Assembly: GCA_013398175.1 (NCBI GenBank)
Contig: VZRZ01004175.1
Coordinates: 362,640 to 426,639 of the forward strand
Source: Climacteris rufus
Taxonomy: Eukaryota > Chordata > Aves > Passeriformes > Climacteridae
Length of the DNA stretch: 64,000 nt
Reading direction: 5' to 3'
In this document: in pieces, positions 36,741 to 47,734 of the stretch
How positions within the stretch are numbered: position 1 is the first letter of the stretch
Layout of the letters: every line of letters starts with the position of its first letter
Made by a program: the position numbers and the translations under genes
Notes under the pieces: generated by a model
The model's database searches: none
What the model was told of the DNA's origin: nothing
Seen by the model: only the letters and a program-made list of their open reading frames with translations

Positions 36741-39700
36741 ATATATGGCATCTGAGATATGGATACAGGTAACACAAGGGCAATATGGGATTTTACCACA
36801 GTTCAGGCAGAGGATTCAGATATTGGAGGAAGAAGGCTGAAGGCTTTACCTTGTCTTTCTTCCCACCAAAACCTGAAGCTCAAAAGCAGCAGCTTCTGCC
36901 AAGTGTGCTGCTACAGAATTCCATTATCTCAGTTACACCACTGAAGACAGGCAGTGAACACATCAAACTGGAGAGGCTTGAGCCTTAATATGTCAGCCTT
37001 ATGTTAGACAATTATAGGATATCAAAATCATTATGTCTGTAGAGTGTGGGTGCCTTGGTGATTCTGTGGTAGCTGTTCAGAGGGTATTTTATCACAATTT
37101 AGATGGAGACCACTTTTTTTCCAAAGTCCTACCACTAACACAGAAACTTTCATGAGCTCTAGGGTGCAGTCTCTGCTTCCTCTCCATGCTCACAGTCTTC
37201 CCTGTTTAGACTTGTCACTGCTGTGACTTGCCTGTGAAAGTCCTGATCACTGCACCCTGAGCTGTTCCATGAGAGCATGTTGATATAGAATGTAGGCATG
37301 CACTCTTGACTTGATTTGTCCAAAAGAAATCTATTTCGCTGCAGGAATAAAGAGCTTAATAAGTGTTCAGTACAAAAAGCTGCAGTTTCACAGTTTCTCA
37401 CTGTTATTACTGGCCTTTAAAGCCAGCAGGTAGTCTCTACTCAATTAATTTTGTGGAATATCACTTAGTAGTCACCATTTTATCAACACTTGACAATTAA
37501 AGAATGCTTTACTTATATCAGTGGGGTTTTTGTTGCTACTGTTTTATAAAAAGAACACATAACCATATACTGTGCTAAACTATTGTACAATACAGAAACT
37601 TCTGTGGGTGCCTGGTAAGACAAGAAATCATACACAGAATTCATACTACAGTTCATTCCTGTAAAGAAATGATGTGCTGTGTGAAGATTTCTTTTTTTGT
37701 AATTGTGGTATTCATTGTAAACACAGAAAAGTTAGAAATGCAAAGCAAATTTCATACATTTCGTGTTGAGATTGATTAATTAGAAATATTTTCCTTTTGT
37801 TCAATGGATATCCTTTTAGAATGTAAACATGTAATAGTTTAAGACAGTACATTGGGTAGACCAAAGAATTGTAGAGTCTGAAGACAAAGAAATTATGTAC
37901 ATGTTTTATTGATTTAAATTATATTGTACACATGCAGTTCTATTCATACAGTCTAAGTTTGTTTTTTGATTATGTTTATGGGGAAAAATTACTAAATAAA
38001 AACAATTCCTAGATTTTAACTGTTCTTGTTGATTTCATGCACTCACTCTAGAGAATAATTTTTTTAGTTTGTTGTTGGCATGTGTTATTTTTCTCTTATT
38101 TTATCACTTAGTGCTTACTGGTCAACTTGAGGTAGTTTAGATGTAAAGCTAGTGAACATGAGCAGTAATCTGAAATTCTTTTTGACTTTAAGCATGGCTA
38201 CAGGAACATATCAATCTGCAGTCAAGAGAACTGCATTTCTTCTTCATCTCCTTTTGTTACTATGACTTATTTCTTCCCCCTGGCTTTTCTGCTTTCTCCC
38301 AAATTAATGGATTCTCAACTCTGAGATACCTGATAACTTGTCTTGTCATTAATCACTCTGAAGTTAACAGATAATGCACCTTTCAGCACTATCTTGTCTT
38401 TAACTTTGTCCACATAGCAATGAATCAAGGTCATGAAATACAGAATTGTGCCATTTGAAAGCAAAAGTCACTTTTCTTTTTATATCAGACAGCCTGCCAT
38501 TAACAAAAAAAAAAAAAGAGACAAAAAAATCTTTTTACATTCTTTCAAAAGAACAGGAGTTTGATTGAAGTTTATGTGTTCAAAAAGCTAATGGCATGTG
38601 CAACTGGAAAGATCAGCATTCCTGCAAGTAAATTTGAATGAAAATAATTATATTTATTATGTCTAGAAATGTATGATAAAGCACTGTGTAGTTATAAACT
38701 GTAATACATTTGGGTCTTCTACCATGACATTTCAATTTAGAACTGAATGCTTTGTCCGTCAGTACGTGGACAAGTTATTGGTCAGTACGTTCATGATTAT
38801 ACATTTCATTTCTGTAGAGTAGTTCATGTCAGGAGCTCTAAATAAAGTTTAAATAGTTTACAATTTCGTTTTAACCCACGGTTCATTTGGAGTCCATCTG
38901 ACACATTGATGGTCTTGCCCGCAAAACAGGCAGAAAGTTCAGTGTAGGGCAGATAATGATTGTCAATTGATTATATAGCTTACTTTTCAGAATAATTCTT
39001 CTGATTCTGAACAAGCCATTAATACAGGAGGTCTTTTATAACTCTTCAGGGAGAAAGAGACCCTGGGAATTTTGATGGATTTCAGAGTTCAGTTCTTGTT
39101 TTAATTTGGATTCACAATTATTTATAAATGTAATAGGACAGTGTTCTGAGCATGTAAATCCCTTGAAAGCCTTCCAGCACAGATTGTGACCACAGAAAAG
39201 CACATATAACTGAACTAGAGTCCAATAACCAAAACATATAAAGTGTATTCACATTAGAAATGTTTCAGTATTTAATCTACCTAGTCAAAAGCAGTCAAAA
39301 AACCACAATTTATTAAATATTCCTAAGCACCTAATCACAATTATTTGCCTACAAATGAATATATAGATTGCACAGTTTATATACTTCATTGTGGGACTGC
39401 ATCAGTAACTAGAGCACTTTTACACCTTTGCTTAAGAGAATCTTCTAAAATCAGCCTCTGCACACAAATGCACACACAGATCTCTTATGGGCATAAGAGA
39501 TTTAGAGAGATTATAAGAATATTCTTTTATAAAACACTCTTGTTTGTCAATCTCAATTAATGTACCCTTTTAAAAAAAAAGAAAAGACAAAAGGTTTTTT
39601 CTTCCATAGTTAACAACTGAGCAGACTTGAGGAAAAAGTCTTCATATGGCAGTGTAGCAAAGAGGAGAGAAAGGCAATGTACAGCAGCTTATGCAAAAGA

Positions 39701-40044
39701 CTGTTGGAAAGGAGTAAGGATCAGATAGACATGAGTCAGTGGTTGGAAAGAACTTTCAAGGAACTAGGATGACTGAACATCTAGCCAAGCAATCAAGCCC
39801 AGAAAAAGGGCAACCAAGTGGAATGGGGGGACAGAATTGGAAGGGTAAAAGTGGAAAATCTCATGGGATGAGATAAAGACGGTTCAGTAGGAAAAGAAAA
39901 CGGCCATGCAGGAAAAGCAAAAGAAGGCATTTGTTCCCTAGTGGCCATCAGGAGACAGGTGTTCAGCTGTTTCAGGGAAAGCAGGGTTCCATCATGTGTT
40001 ACAGTTACTTGGGACAGCAAACAAAATAACTTCAAATATCCTCA

Positions 40045-40487
40045 TGTCCTATCCGGGGGGTGCCCAAGGGCTAACCGGAGTTGCAATCTTCCTAGAAAAA
40101 GCCTCCCGCAAGGGAAAAGCTTTTCCAGGGGTCTCTGCAACCTCTCGGAGCGATGGGTGGTCTCAGAAGGTGCAGCTGCTATGGCTACAAGTGATTTCAG
40201 CTCGTAGTGATTCAGCTCCTGGTGATATCAGCTCTGTAAGAGACCACCTGGGCAGGCCCAGGGATGGAGAGAGAGACGAGGGAGCCTTAGTGCAGTAAAT
40301 TCCACAGGTAAGCTTTATTCAGCAATCCCCGTGAAGGGACCTGGCTAGGCTCTCCCCTGAAAGTCAGGGGTACTCACAGGGGGTTTATATGGGGAAGGCN
40401 TTTTTACCTCTGGGGATTAGCCCTCAGGCGTCTTTTCTCCAAGGGAGAGCAGAGAGCTCCAGCATCAGTGGCTGGCAGCCCTCCACA
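40045..40487 (-). repeat. Solo LTR, ERVK-like, antisense (copy 2, shortened at an N)
   Basis: It starts TGTCCTATCCGGGGGGTGCC and ends GCAGCCCTCCACA, as in the copy at 12376. The flanks are TCCTCA (40039-40044) and CCCTCA (40488-40493), a 6-bp duplication with one mismatch, different from copy 1; the two are therefore independent insertions. About 104 bp corresponding to copy-1 positions near 12730-12832 is missing, exactly where a single N sits at 40400. This suggests an assembly join rather than a real deletion. Confidence 0.83.
40400..40400. other. Single ambiguous base marking a probable assembly join
   Basis: A lone N occurs at the point where about 104 bp of LTR sequence is absent relative to the sister copy. 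A gap-closed or collapsed join is the simplest explanation. Confidence 0.7.
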
Positions 40488-40641
40488 CCCTCACACTCAT
40501 ACCTTCTTGCGCATAACTCTTCTTGCTGAGTATAGTGTCATATAGTCTGGGATATCCCTTGGGTGGGTTGGGGTCAGCTGTCCTCTTTGTGTCCCCTCCC
40601 AACTTTTCATGCACCTTCAGCCTCTTCATTGGTGGGTCATT

Positions 40642-40830
40642 GTGTGAATCACACAATTGTAGAATCATAGAATGGTTTGGATTGGAACAGACTTTAAATA
40701 CCATCTAATTCTAAGCCCCCTGCCATGGGCAGGGACACATCCCACTAGGCCAGGTTTCTCAAAGCCACAACCAACCTCACCTTGAACACTTCCAAAGATG
40801 GGGCAGTCACAATTTCCTGCACAGTGTGAA
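40642..40830 (-). repeat. CR1 LINE 3' end with 7-bp TSD, nested in the ERVL-type LTR
   Basis: GTGTGAA at 40642-40648 and 40824-40830 brackets an antisense CR1 3' end (AGAATCATAGAATGGTTTGG … CCTGCCATGGGCAGGGACAC … CTTGAACACTTCCAAAGATGG). Excising the insert plus one duplication rejoins the LTR sequence '…GTCATTGTGTGAAAAGCCC…'. 5'-truncated; no reading frame. Confidence 0.8.
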
Positions 40831-40993
40831 AAGCCCTTGACCCTATGAACCCTGCTTAGCAATAACTATAACCCTGATGTGGTATCAACACTGTTTTCAG
40901 CACAAGTCCTAAACATAGCCTCATACAAACAATTATGAAGAAAAATAATTCTACTCCAGAAAAAAATTAGAATACAAAATAAACATAATATAT

Positions 40994-42022
40994 TGTCATG
41001 GTTTGAGCTGCGCCAAAGCTCCCATGAAAAGCTGCTTCCCTTTCCCCTCCCTCTGCTCAGCTGGACAGGGGAAAGGAATTTCTTCCAAGGTGAGATAAGG
41101 ATACTGAGAGAAAAAAAAAAACCCTCTAATTAAGCAGGCTAAAGCAGGCTAAAACAGGCTCAAAACTTAAAAATTATAAGTGAATTTATTACAGAGTTAA
41201 AGGAGTAAGCAAAACCTTCTCTTAAACATTTTCTTCCCNNNNNNNNNNNNNNNNNNNNNNNNNNNNNNNNNNNNNNNNNNNNNNNNNNNNNNNNNNNNNN
41301 NNNNNNNNNNNNNNNNNNNNNNNNNNNNNNNNNNNNNNNNNNNNNNNNNNNNNNNNNNNNNNNNNNNNNNNNNNNNNNNNNNNNNNNNNNNNNNNNNNNN
41401 NNNNNNNNNNNNNNNNNNNNNNNNNNNNNNNNNNNNNNNNNNNNNNNNNNNNNNNNNNNNNNNNNNNNNNNNNNNNNNNNNNNNNNNNNNNNNNNNNNNN
41501 NNNNNNNNNNNNNNNNNNNNNNNNNNNNNNNNNNNNNNNNNNNNNNNNNNNNNNNNNNNNNNNNNNNNNNNNNNNNNNNNNNNNNNNNNNNNNNNNNNNN
41601 NNNNNNNNNNNNNNNNNNNNNNNNNNNNNNNNNNNNNNNNNNNNNNNNNNNNNNNNNNNNNNNNNNNNNNNNNNGCGAAGATGTCTCTTAGATGCACCTC
41701 CTCCCCCTCCTTCTTCTTCTTCTGACTCTGATGGTGTCCATATCTGTTGTTTCTCCTACATGCTGTACTTCTTCTTCCCTGTCTATCTACATCTACCGGC
41801 GTGCACTTGCATACTACCGTGACTCTTTCTTAAATATGTTGTCACAGAGACGTTACCTTCTTCTCAAATTGGCCCAGCTGTGGCTTCCACAGCATGTCCA
41901 TCTTCAGAGCCATCAAGGATAGGCCCTGGCCAGAGAGCTGTGGAAGCTTCTGGCAGCTTTTTACAGGAGCCATTTTTCTGGCCCCTACCACGCCCAAAAA
42001 GCCAGACCCTGTCAAACCACCA
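40994..42022 (-). repeat. TGTCATGGTTTGA-type LTR, antisense, containing an assembly gap
   Basis: It starts TGTCATGGTTTGAGCTG and ends ACCCTGTCAAACCACCA, with inverted GGTTTGA/TCAAACC termini. It is flanked by TATAT on both sides (40989-40993 and 42023-42027), a 5-bp duplication typical of ERV1/ERVL, though AT-rich and therefore weaker evidence. Minus-strand AATAAA (plus TTTATT at 41185-41190) fixes the orientation. The right part (41695-42000) shares 'CTTAAATATGTTGTCA…' and 'AGCTTCTGGCAGC' motifs with the LTR at 6537-7654. 436 unresolved bases interrupt it. Confidence 0.75.
41239..41674. other. Assembly gap, 436 N
   Basis: A run of N inside the LTR at 40994-42022. By position it replaces LTR sequence, possibly the degenerate tandem-unit region seen in the 6537-7654 element. 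Any reading frame through it is meaningless. Confidence 0.97.
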
Positions 42023-42394
42023 TATATATTTATAACTGAGTAAAAATCAAGGACATGAAAACAGAAGACAAAATTTGAAAATATGTCAGAATGAAGGAAA
42101 AGGATTAACCCCCCCAGCTTTTTGGCTTATTGGATCACATGGGCTTTGAGGATAGAAGCTTTACAAGACTCTTTATCTTGTAAATCAGTGTTCTGCATAA
42201 AATGACAATTTTTCCATAGCAGAATGAATAAAAGCAACAAGATACAGATTTAGATAGCAAGGCAAAAGGTTGATGCATCATCTGAAGTGCTTTCTAAAGA
42301 GGATACCATAAGTTCTTCAGTACATATACACTAGATTGCCAGGGGTGTTTTTCCAGTTAGAGGGTAAATACACTACTGACTAGCTGGCTGGCAG

Positions 42395-42970
42395 TTGCTT
42401 GCACCTGTGAGAGACTGTAATGCTTGTGTAGTGCAATGAATATGTGATTTTTGTTATTAACAACAGAAGGCTTCAGGCTGTGTGCTGACCCAGCAGTGCA
42501 GGGTCTCAGACTCACCTTGGTCTGAGCTGGGTTTTGATACTGCTGCTGATGCCTAAAATTGTGGGCTAGGGAAAAGCAGAAGCTGGAAACAACAGTTAAG
42601 ACGCAAGGGGAAAACAAAATACCTTTATTCAGACAGACGTCCATGAATGAGCCACGAAGGTGCAAACAAAGGCTCTGAGAGAAAGGTACAAAGCTGGTAC
42701 AAAGTTCTATAAAAGTGTCTTGGGCAGTCGTCTTCTCATATTTATAGTAGGTTTTACAAATTAATATAGTTGACAAAAATCTCTCAGTTATAGAAGGATG
42801 TAAGTATGTGTTAAACTGCTATTGGACTACGACTATCTTCTACAATTATCATGTTTCAACTGTCACAGGAGATGGAATGTCCTCTTCTCAAGGATACTAA
42901 GGCAATAACGTTCTATTGTGACTGGGGTACAGGGTCCTATTGTCTACAAATCTCTAAGCACTATATTATT
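42395..42970 (-). repeat. Probable LTR, antisense, approximate ends
   Basis: On the minus strand a TATA box TATAAATA (plus TATTTATA at 42739-42746) is followed about 110 bp on by AATAAA (plus TTTATT at 42624-42629), a promoter-to-polyA order typical of an LTR. Neighbouring GC-richer sequence (42470-42600) would be U5. No terminal repeats or duplication were found, so extent and family are uncertain. Confidence 0.4.
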
Positions 42971-43771
42971 TATTTCAGGGTCTGGAAATTGATGGTTTGA
43001 CACAATGTGTCTTGAAAGTAGATGACTGTTTATTAACATCATACTGTGTGTCAACAGAATACAATACCTAATCTTAATTATTGAATGAAATTCAAACACT
43101 AGAAAACATGAAAAATTGCATGCAATTAATTTTTCACTTTGAAAAGCTGATGGCTATACACATTTCAAATTTAGTAAGACTCCTTTATTTATTTTATGGA
43201 ATTAGCACCAAAACAGAATTTTACAAACAATATCACTATCTCCAGGATGGATAAAAATCAGTGTGTAGAATCAATATTGCTCCAAACATTTAAATAAAAT
43301 ATTGTCTGTCTTCTTTTAAATGGAATTCCATGCTGTGTATCCATGACATACAGACTATTAAGTAGACAAAAACTAAATTTATCTTACAAAGAGGTAATGA
43401 CCGCATGTGAATTATGACAAAAAGTGTCTATTTCAAAAGATTTTCAAACTTTATAGACAGCTTTGAGAATTCCTTAGTTTTGCTGATAGATTTAAATCCA
43501 TGTAAAATAAATAAAAATAAAATTTCTTATTTATTGAAGTGTTCAAACTTAATACCAATAAAAGCAAACTTAGATCATTTAACTCTAGGGCATTTTCAAA
43601 ATGAATCAAAATTACAGATGCAAATAAAAACATCATGTATGAAAAATAAAAAGTTTGCATGATCACTGCCCATTATAATTCATTAGTTATTAGTTATATG
43701 TGTAAATGAAATCCCTAGATGGATAGGTAGGAATACCTCATATTTGAAGTTGCTTTTCTTCCAAGATGTGG

Positions 43772-44422
43772 TGTGGCGGGTAAAAAGCATGAGTAACGCG
43801 GAGCCTTCAGCAGCGGTCACATGACCTGAGAGAAGCGATTCCAGCCTTTCCCAGTCTCTGTAGAGTTGTGCCTGCATCAGAGCTTCCACGGGGTGTTTGC
43901 TCAGTTCACGCACATGGTTTAATTAAGCAGTGAAAGTAAAGAGACAAGGAAGGGTTCTTTTCCACTTATTACCAGCAGGTTTTAATACTGGAGTCGAAGA
44001 GGGTGCAGAAAAAGACGAGGAGGGCTGGTGGGGGTGTCTGTTATATCAGGGAAGTGAGGGGAAGGCAGTCGGGACAGAGCCAACAGCTGCGGAGGATTGG
44101 AATGGCTGACAGGGGTATTGGTCGGTCCTGTGGCTGTCTGCACCTAGAGCGCAACCAATGGGCTGCCCTTTCTGGCAAACAACGCCTCCTCGCTTCTCAC
44201 AGGGCAGCCCTGCGCCTGGGCTGCTCGCATATGCCTGGACAGGGAGGGAAGCAGGGAAGAAGGTGACACGAACGCCGCGTGCCCATAATCCCAGAAGTGG
44301 GGGGGAGAAGAGGTCGCAGTGCCGTCCACTGGCTCCGGGGCCCCCCCGGGCCTGCTGCCCCAGTGGGCGGGCAGGGGGAAAAGCACGATTGAGCGCTGGC
44401 CCCGCCCAGATGCAATGCAGCA
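43772..44422 (-). repeat. Solo LTR B, ERVK-like, antisense
   Basis: It starts TGTGGCGGGTAAAAAGCATGAG and ends near GATGCAATGCAGCA. It is homologous to LTR A (27915) and LTR D (52975): 'GAGCCTTCAGCAGCGGTC', 'GGTTTAATTAAGCAGTGAAAG', 'CCAGCAGGTTTTAATACTGGAG', 'CCAATGGGCTGCCC'. A minus-strand ATTAAA variant polyadenylation signal is present. It carries about 80 bp more GC-rich U3 than its relatives. The flanks ATGTGG and ATGCAA share three bases and otherwise differ by transitions. Confidence 0.72.
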
Positions 44423-47400
44423 ATGCAAGACTTTTTTCCAAACGGTAATCTGTCATTTCAAACTGTGTTTTACCACCTTGGCAGTAAAACCAACAGACTC
44501 AAAAAATCTATTTTTATCAATTAACCTCTGGACATTGCTAGAATGGGAATGCTTCTGAAGATAAATCTGTTGTAAAACTATATTATCTGATTAGCTTGAG
44601 TCCATTCGTTCAACAAACTCTCAGGCATTCTTCACTGTCTGACTCCATGTTATGCAACATCACATGTGTAGAGTTTAGTATCTGAAATACTTGTTTAGCT
44701 TGTCATGTTTAGATAAAAGGAAAACAAACATTTCATGAACAATCAGTGTTAGATATGTTTTTTGGATGGAATAAACTGTCTTCTAAAGGTGTCCAGTTTA
44801 ATCAGTTGCTTCTAACAGGGATTAGACTGAACATCTAGTTTTTAAATTGCCCAAATTAGGTCATATGGGCTTGCTTTTTATATATTACAGAGCACAAATC
44901 CCCCAAATGGTGAGAGAAAATACAGTCTTCTGTGGAATTTTCACTTACTACTGAAGGGGTCTTCTCATTAACATAGGAAGTGTCTTTTATATGAAATTCT
45001 TTCTCTTTTTCACTTTTCATTGATTTCATTGATTTTGGTTTTGTTATATTGCTGCTGTTATCTTGCTACACATTATTACATGTCATTCTGTATTGACATT
45101 TAAACACAGGATTCTGGAGAAAATGCTGTAAATATAAGGCCAAATAATTACAGTATAACTGAAATCTTGAGATTCATCTGTGTAGAAAATATTTCGACAA
45201 TGCTTGCATAACATTGCTATTACTTGCATAGTCTTACATATACACACTTCTTAATTTCCACCCCTATTTCAGATGCTGTGCTCACGCTCACCCTGCTCCT
45301 GTTGTTGCCATTGGCAGCAGTGGTGTGTTATAGTGGGTGTTCCTGTGAGCATCTGTAGTCTGTCACCTGGAGAAATATGGTGTTTGTGCAGATGGTTTCA
45401 TCTTTCTTGCTCTAAGATCGATTTAGAATCATGTTTATATGTTCGCTAATATCCTTTTAAACCTTTATTTTTCTTCATTGGGCTCTAGTTCCAAATTATG
45501 CATGAATTTACTGCATGTGGTGGGGTTTATGTATATTAGATACTGTTTTTCTTTTTGTTGCCCATAAGACCAGTTTTGTCCACCTTCAGGTCTGCATTTC
45601 TTTGACTGTTCACTGGTGAGTTGTTTACAGCTGTGGGGTCTCCAGGACCTAGAGGAGGCCTTGCCTCCTAGTATTCCATACCTGTACTGCCATATTCTGC
45701 AAGCTGTGTCTGCAATTTTCAAGGCCTCTTTTACCATATCGGGCATCTATTTCTTTAAATTGCATCATGGTGTTAGAGCCGTAGATCCATGATGATATTA
45801 CCAGCTTTTGAGAATGACTAGCCTTTTCATGAGAGACTCCCAGACTCTACTCTTCTTTCAATATTAGTGCCTTGGCATCTATTCCAGCTCTGAGTACTTT
45901 GTACCTCTACAGTGCTTCCAGAATTGCCAGGTGCTTGCAGTACTCAGACCAATATGCAGGGATTCGAATATGCCCAGTTTGTCCCATTAAATAATGCTGA
46001 TGGATGTCAAATTTGGTCTCAGGAAATGGAAATACACCCAAAGCTCATCGGAGACTAGAAGTTACAGTTCTGAGAAATCTTGAATGTTCAAAGGCTGGTT
46101 TTCTTGCAAACAGTATAAACTCTGTTGGTTCTCAGAGCCTAATAATGTTACAAGCTGCACAATAAGCAGACCTTTTCCTTTTCATCACAGTTCTAATAGA
46201 ATGTACAGATTTACAAAATTTGGTTATTTAATTCTAATTAATAATTATTTTGCATTTATGGTTTTCTTCCATAAGTACTCCTAGGGAGTTTTTTCTTCTC
46301 AAGAATAATTATTTACAATAAATTAATGCATAACCTAGAAAATCAATTTGGATTATGAATGATGTGATGTGGTCATTTGGCAACATACCATGTATTTCAC
46401 CCAGAAGACCAGCCTTCATGTTAGACATTAACACAACTGAGCCCTCTTGAGACATTTTGACAATCAATATGCTAAAAATTTTGTAGGTAGGATGAAAAGT
46501 CAGCAATATCAAAAGGCTTAAGACAAAATACTAACAACATGTTTTCCTCACCAACAATACACAGGTTATAGACAGTTTATATTTAAACAGCTATTCTCAA
46601 TGTTTATTTTCTTTGGCTTCCTGGGATACAAAAGGTATCAAAACAGGTCTATTGGTAACTGCTCAGCCCATCCTACTGCTTCTGTTTTACTGTGATAGTC
46701 TGCTCTAATCTTGAGATTCAAGCCTTCTTTCGCTCTCAGTTTCGATACCACCCGGTCAGTCTTCCTTCTCTTCAGTATAATCAATGCTCCCTGCTGTCTC
46801 AGGCTTCTCCTTATTTAGCACACATCCCTGAACTCTGCAGTTGCCTGAGAGCACACATTGCCAGAAAACATTCCTATCCTGTCTCTTTTCAACCTTTACC
46901 TTGGTTATTGAATTTCAAGTGGCTATGTCTTCTGAAGAACGGTTTTCCAGGTCTTTATAGTTGCCTCAAGACTACAGTTAGGTTTCTGAATATTGTTAAG
47001 CAATTTAGTAGGAATTCATCTTAGCCAAAATCCTCTTTCACTGTAATAGAAGTATCTTGTAATTTAGACTTGTGGTTTCTGAGGATGAAATAAAAGTAAA
47101 TGTGTATATCTTGAATAGACTCCTTTGTAAAAGACTTGAAAAATCAATTCTCTTTTGATAAGACTATTCCCTATGTCAATTTCCTTCTTCTTGAGTAATT
47201 GTAAACCTCCTTTTACACTACTACAGATTAGAAAAAGAGGATATAGAATCTTTAACAATAATTAATAATTAGCTGTGAGACTATGGAGACAGATGAATCA
47301 CAGTCTTCAGTTATTCCCATCCATCAAATTGATTTTGAAAAGAATTTTGTTAAAGACATTTACTTCTAAAATGTCTATATTCAAGTATGCTGACTGCATA

Positions 47401-47465
47401 AGAATTAGTGAATTCCAAAGGTTCAAGCTGTTTGTGGGAATTATAGGGTTTAAACAATTGTATAT

Positions 47466-47734
47466 TGTTGCGGCCCAAGGCTTGCCGCCTCGGGCTGCTT
47501 GTGAGAAAAACCTCCTTTCCCATGGGAGGTATGAAAAACAATAAGATAAGCACCTGTTGTTTGCCGTCCTTGTATGATATGTTTTGGATTAGGGTGGTGT
47601 AGAACCTAGCCAATCATATACCTGGGTTCCTATTATATGAAAAGGACATTACAATAAACGGGGCTCGCTGGTTGGCTCTCGGATCTCTGCAAACCAAGGT
47701 GTGTGCTGTCTCATTATTGAACCTTGCTGCTACA
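47466..47734 (+). repeat. Compact solo LTR, sense orientation, perfect 6-bp TSD
   Basis: It starts TGTTGCGGCCCAAGG and ends CTTGCTGCTACA, flanked by GTATAT at 47460-47465 and 47735-47740. Only 269 bp long. A TATA-like ATTATATGAAAAGG (about 47632) is followed closely by AATAAA at about 47653-47658, then a U5 with 'GGGGCTCGCTGGTTGGCTCT'. Size and 6-bp duplication fit an alpha/betaretrovirus-like class II element. It lies in the same direction as EYS and so brings a sense promoter and polyadenylation signal into the intron. Confidence 0.85.

Larger units (their letters stand above)
39779..40980 (-). repeat. Old ERVL-type LTR, antisense, host to two later insertions
   Basis: Same family as 31830-32423. 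The first part (39820-40038) has 'GAAGGGTAAAAGTGGAAAATCTCATGGG' and 'GGGAAAGCAGGGTTCCATCATG'. It is then split by an ERVK-like LTR (40045-40487), resumes (40494-40648) with 'ATAGTCTGGGATATCCCTTGGG', is split by a CR1 tail (40649-40823), and resumes to about 40980 with 'TATCAACACTGTTTTCAGCACA'. Both outer ends are degenerate. The nesting makes it the oldest of the three. Confidence 0.72.

Noticed and set aside
12376..40487. The two similar LTRs as the ends of one long provirus
   Set aside because: Their flanking duplications differ (GTTAAT versus TCCTCA/CCCTCA), each copy has its own pair, and no retroviral genes lie between them. They are separate solo LTRs.
41197..41697. A 166-codon frame on the minus strand
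   Set aside because: It runs through 436 N and has no real sequence content.
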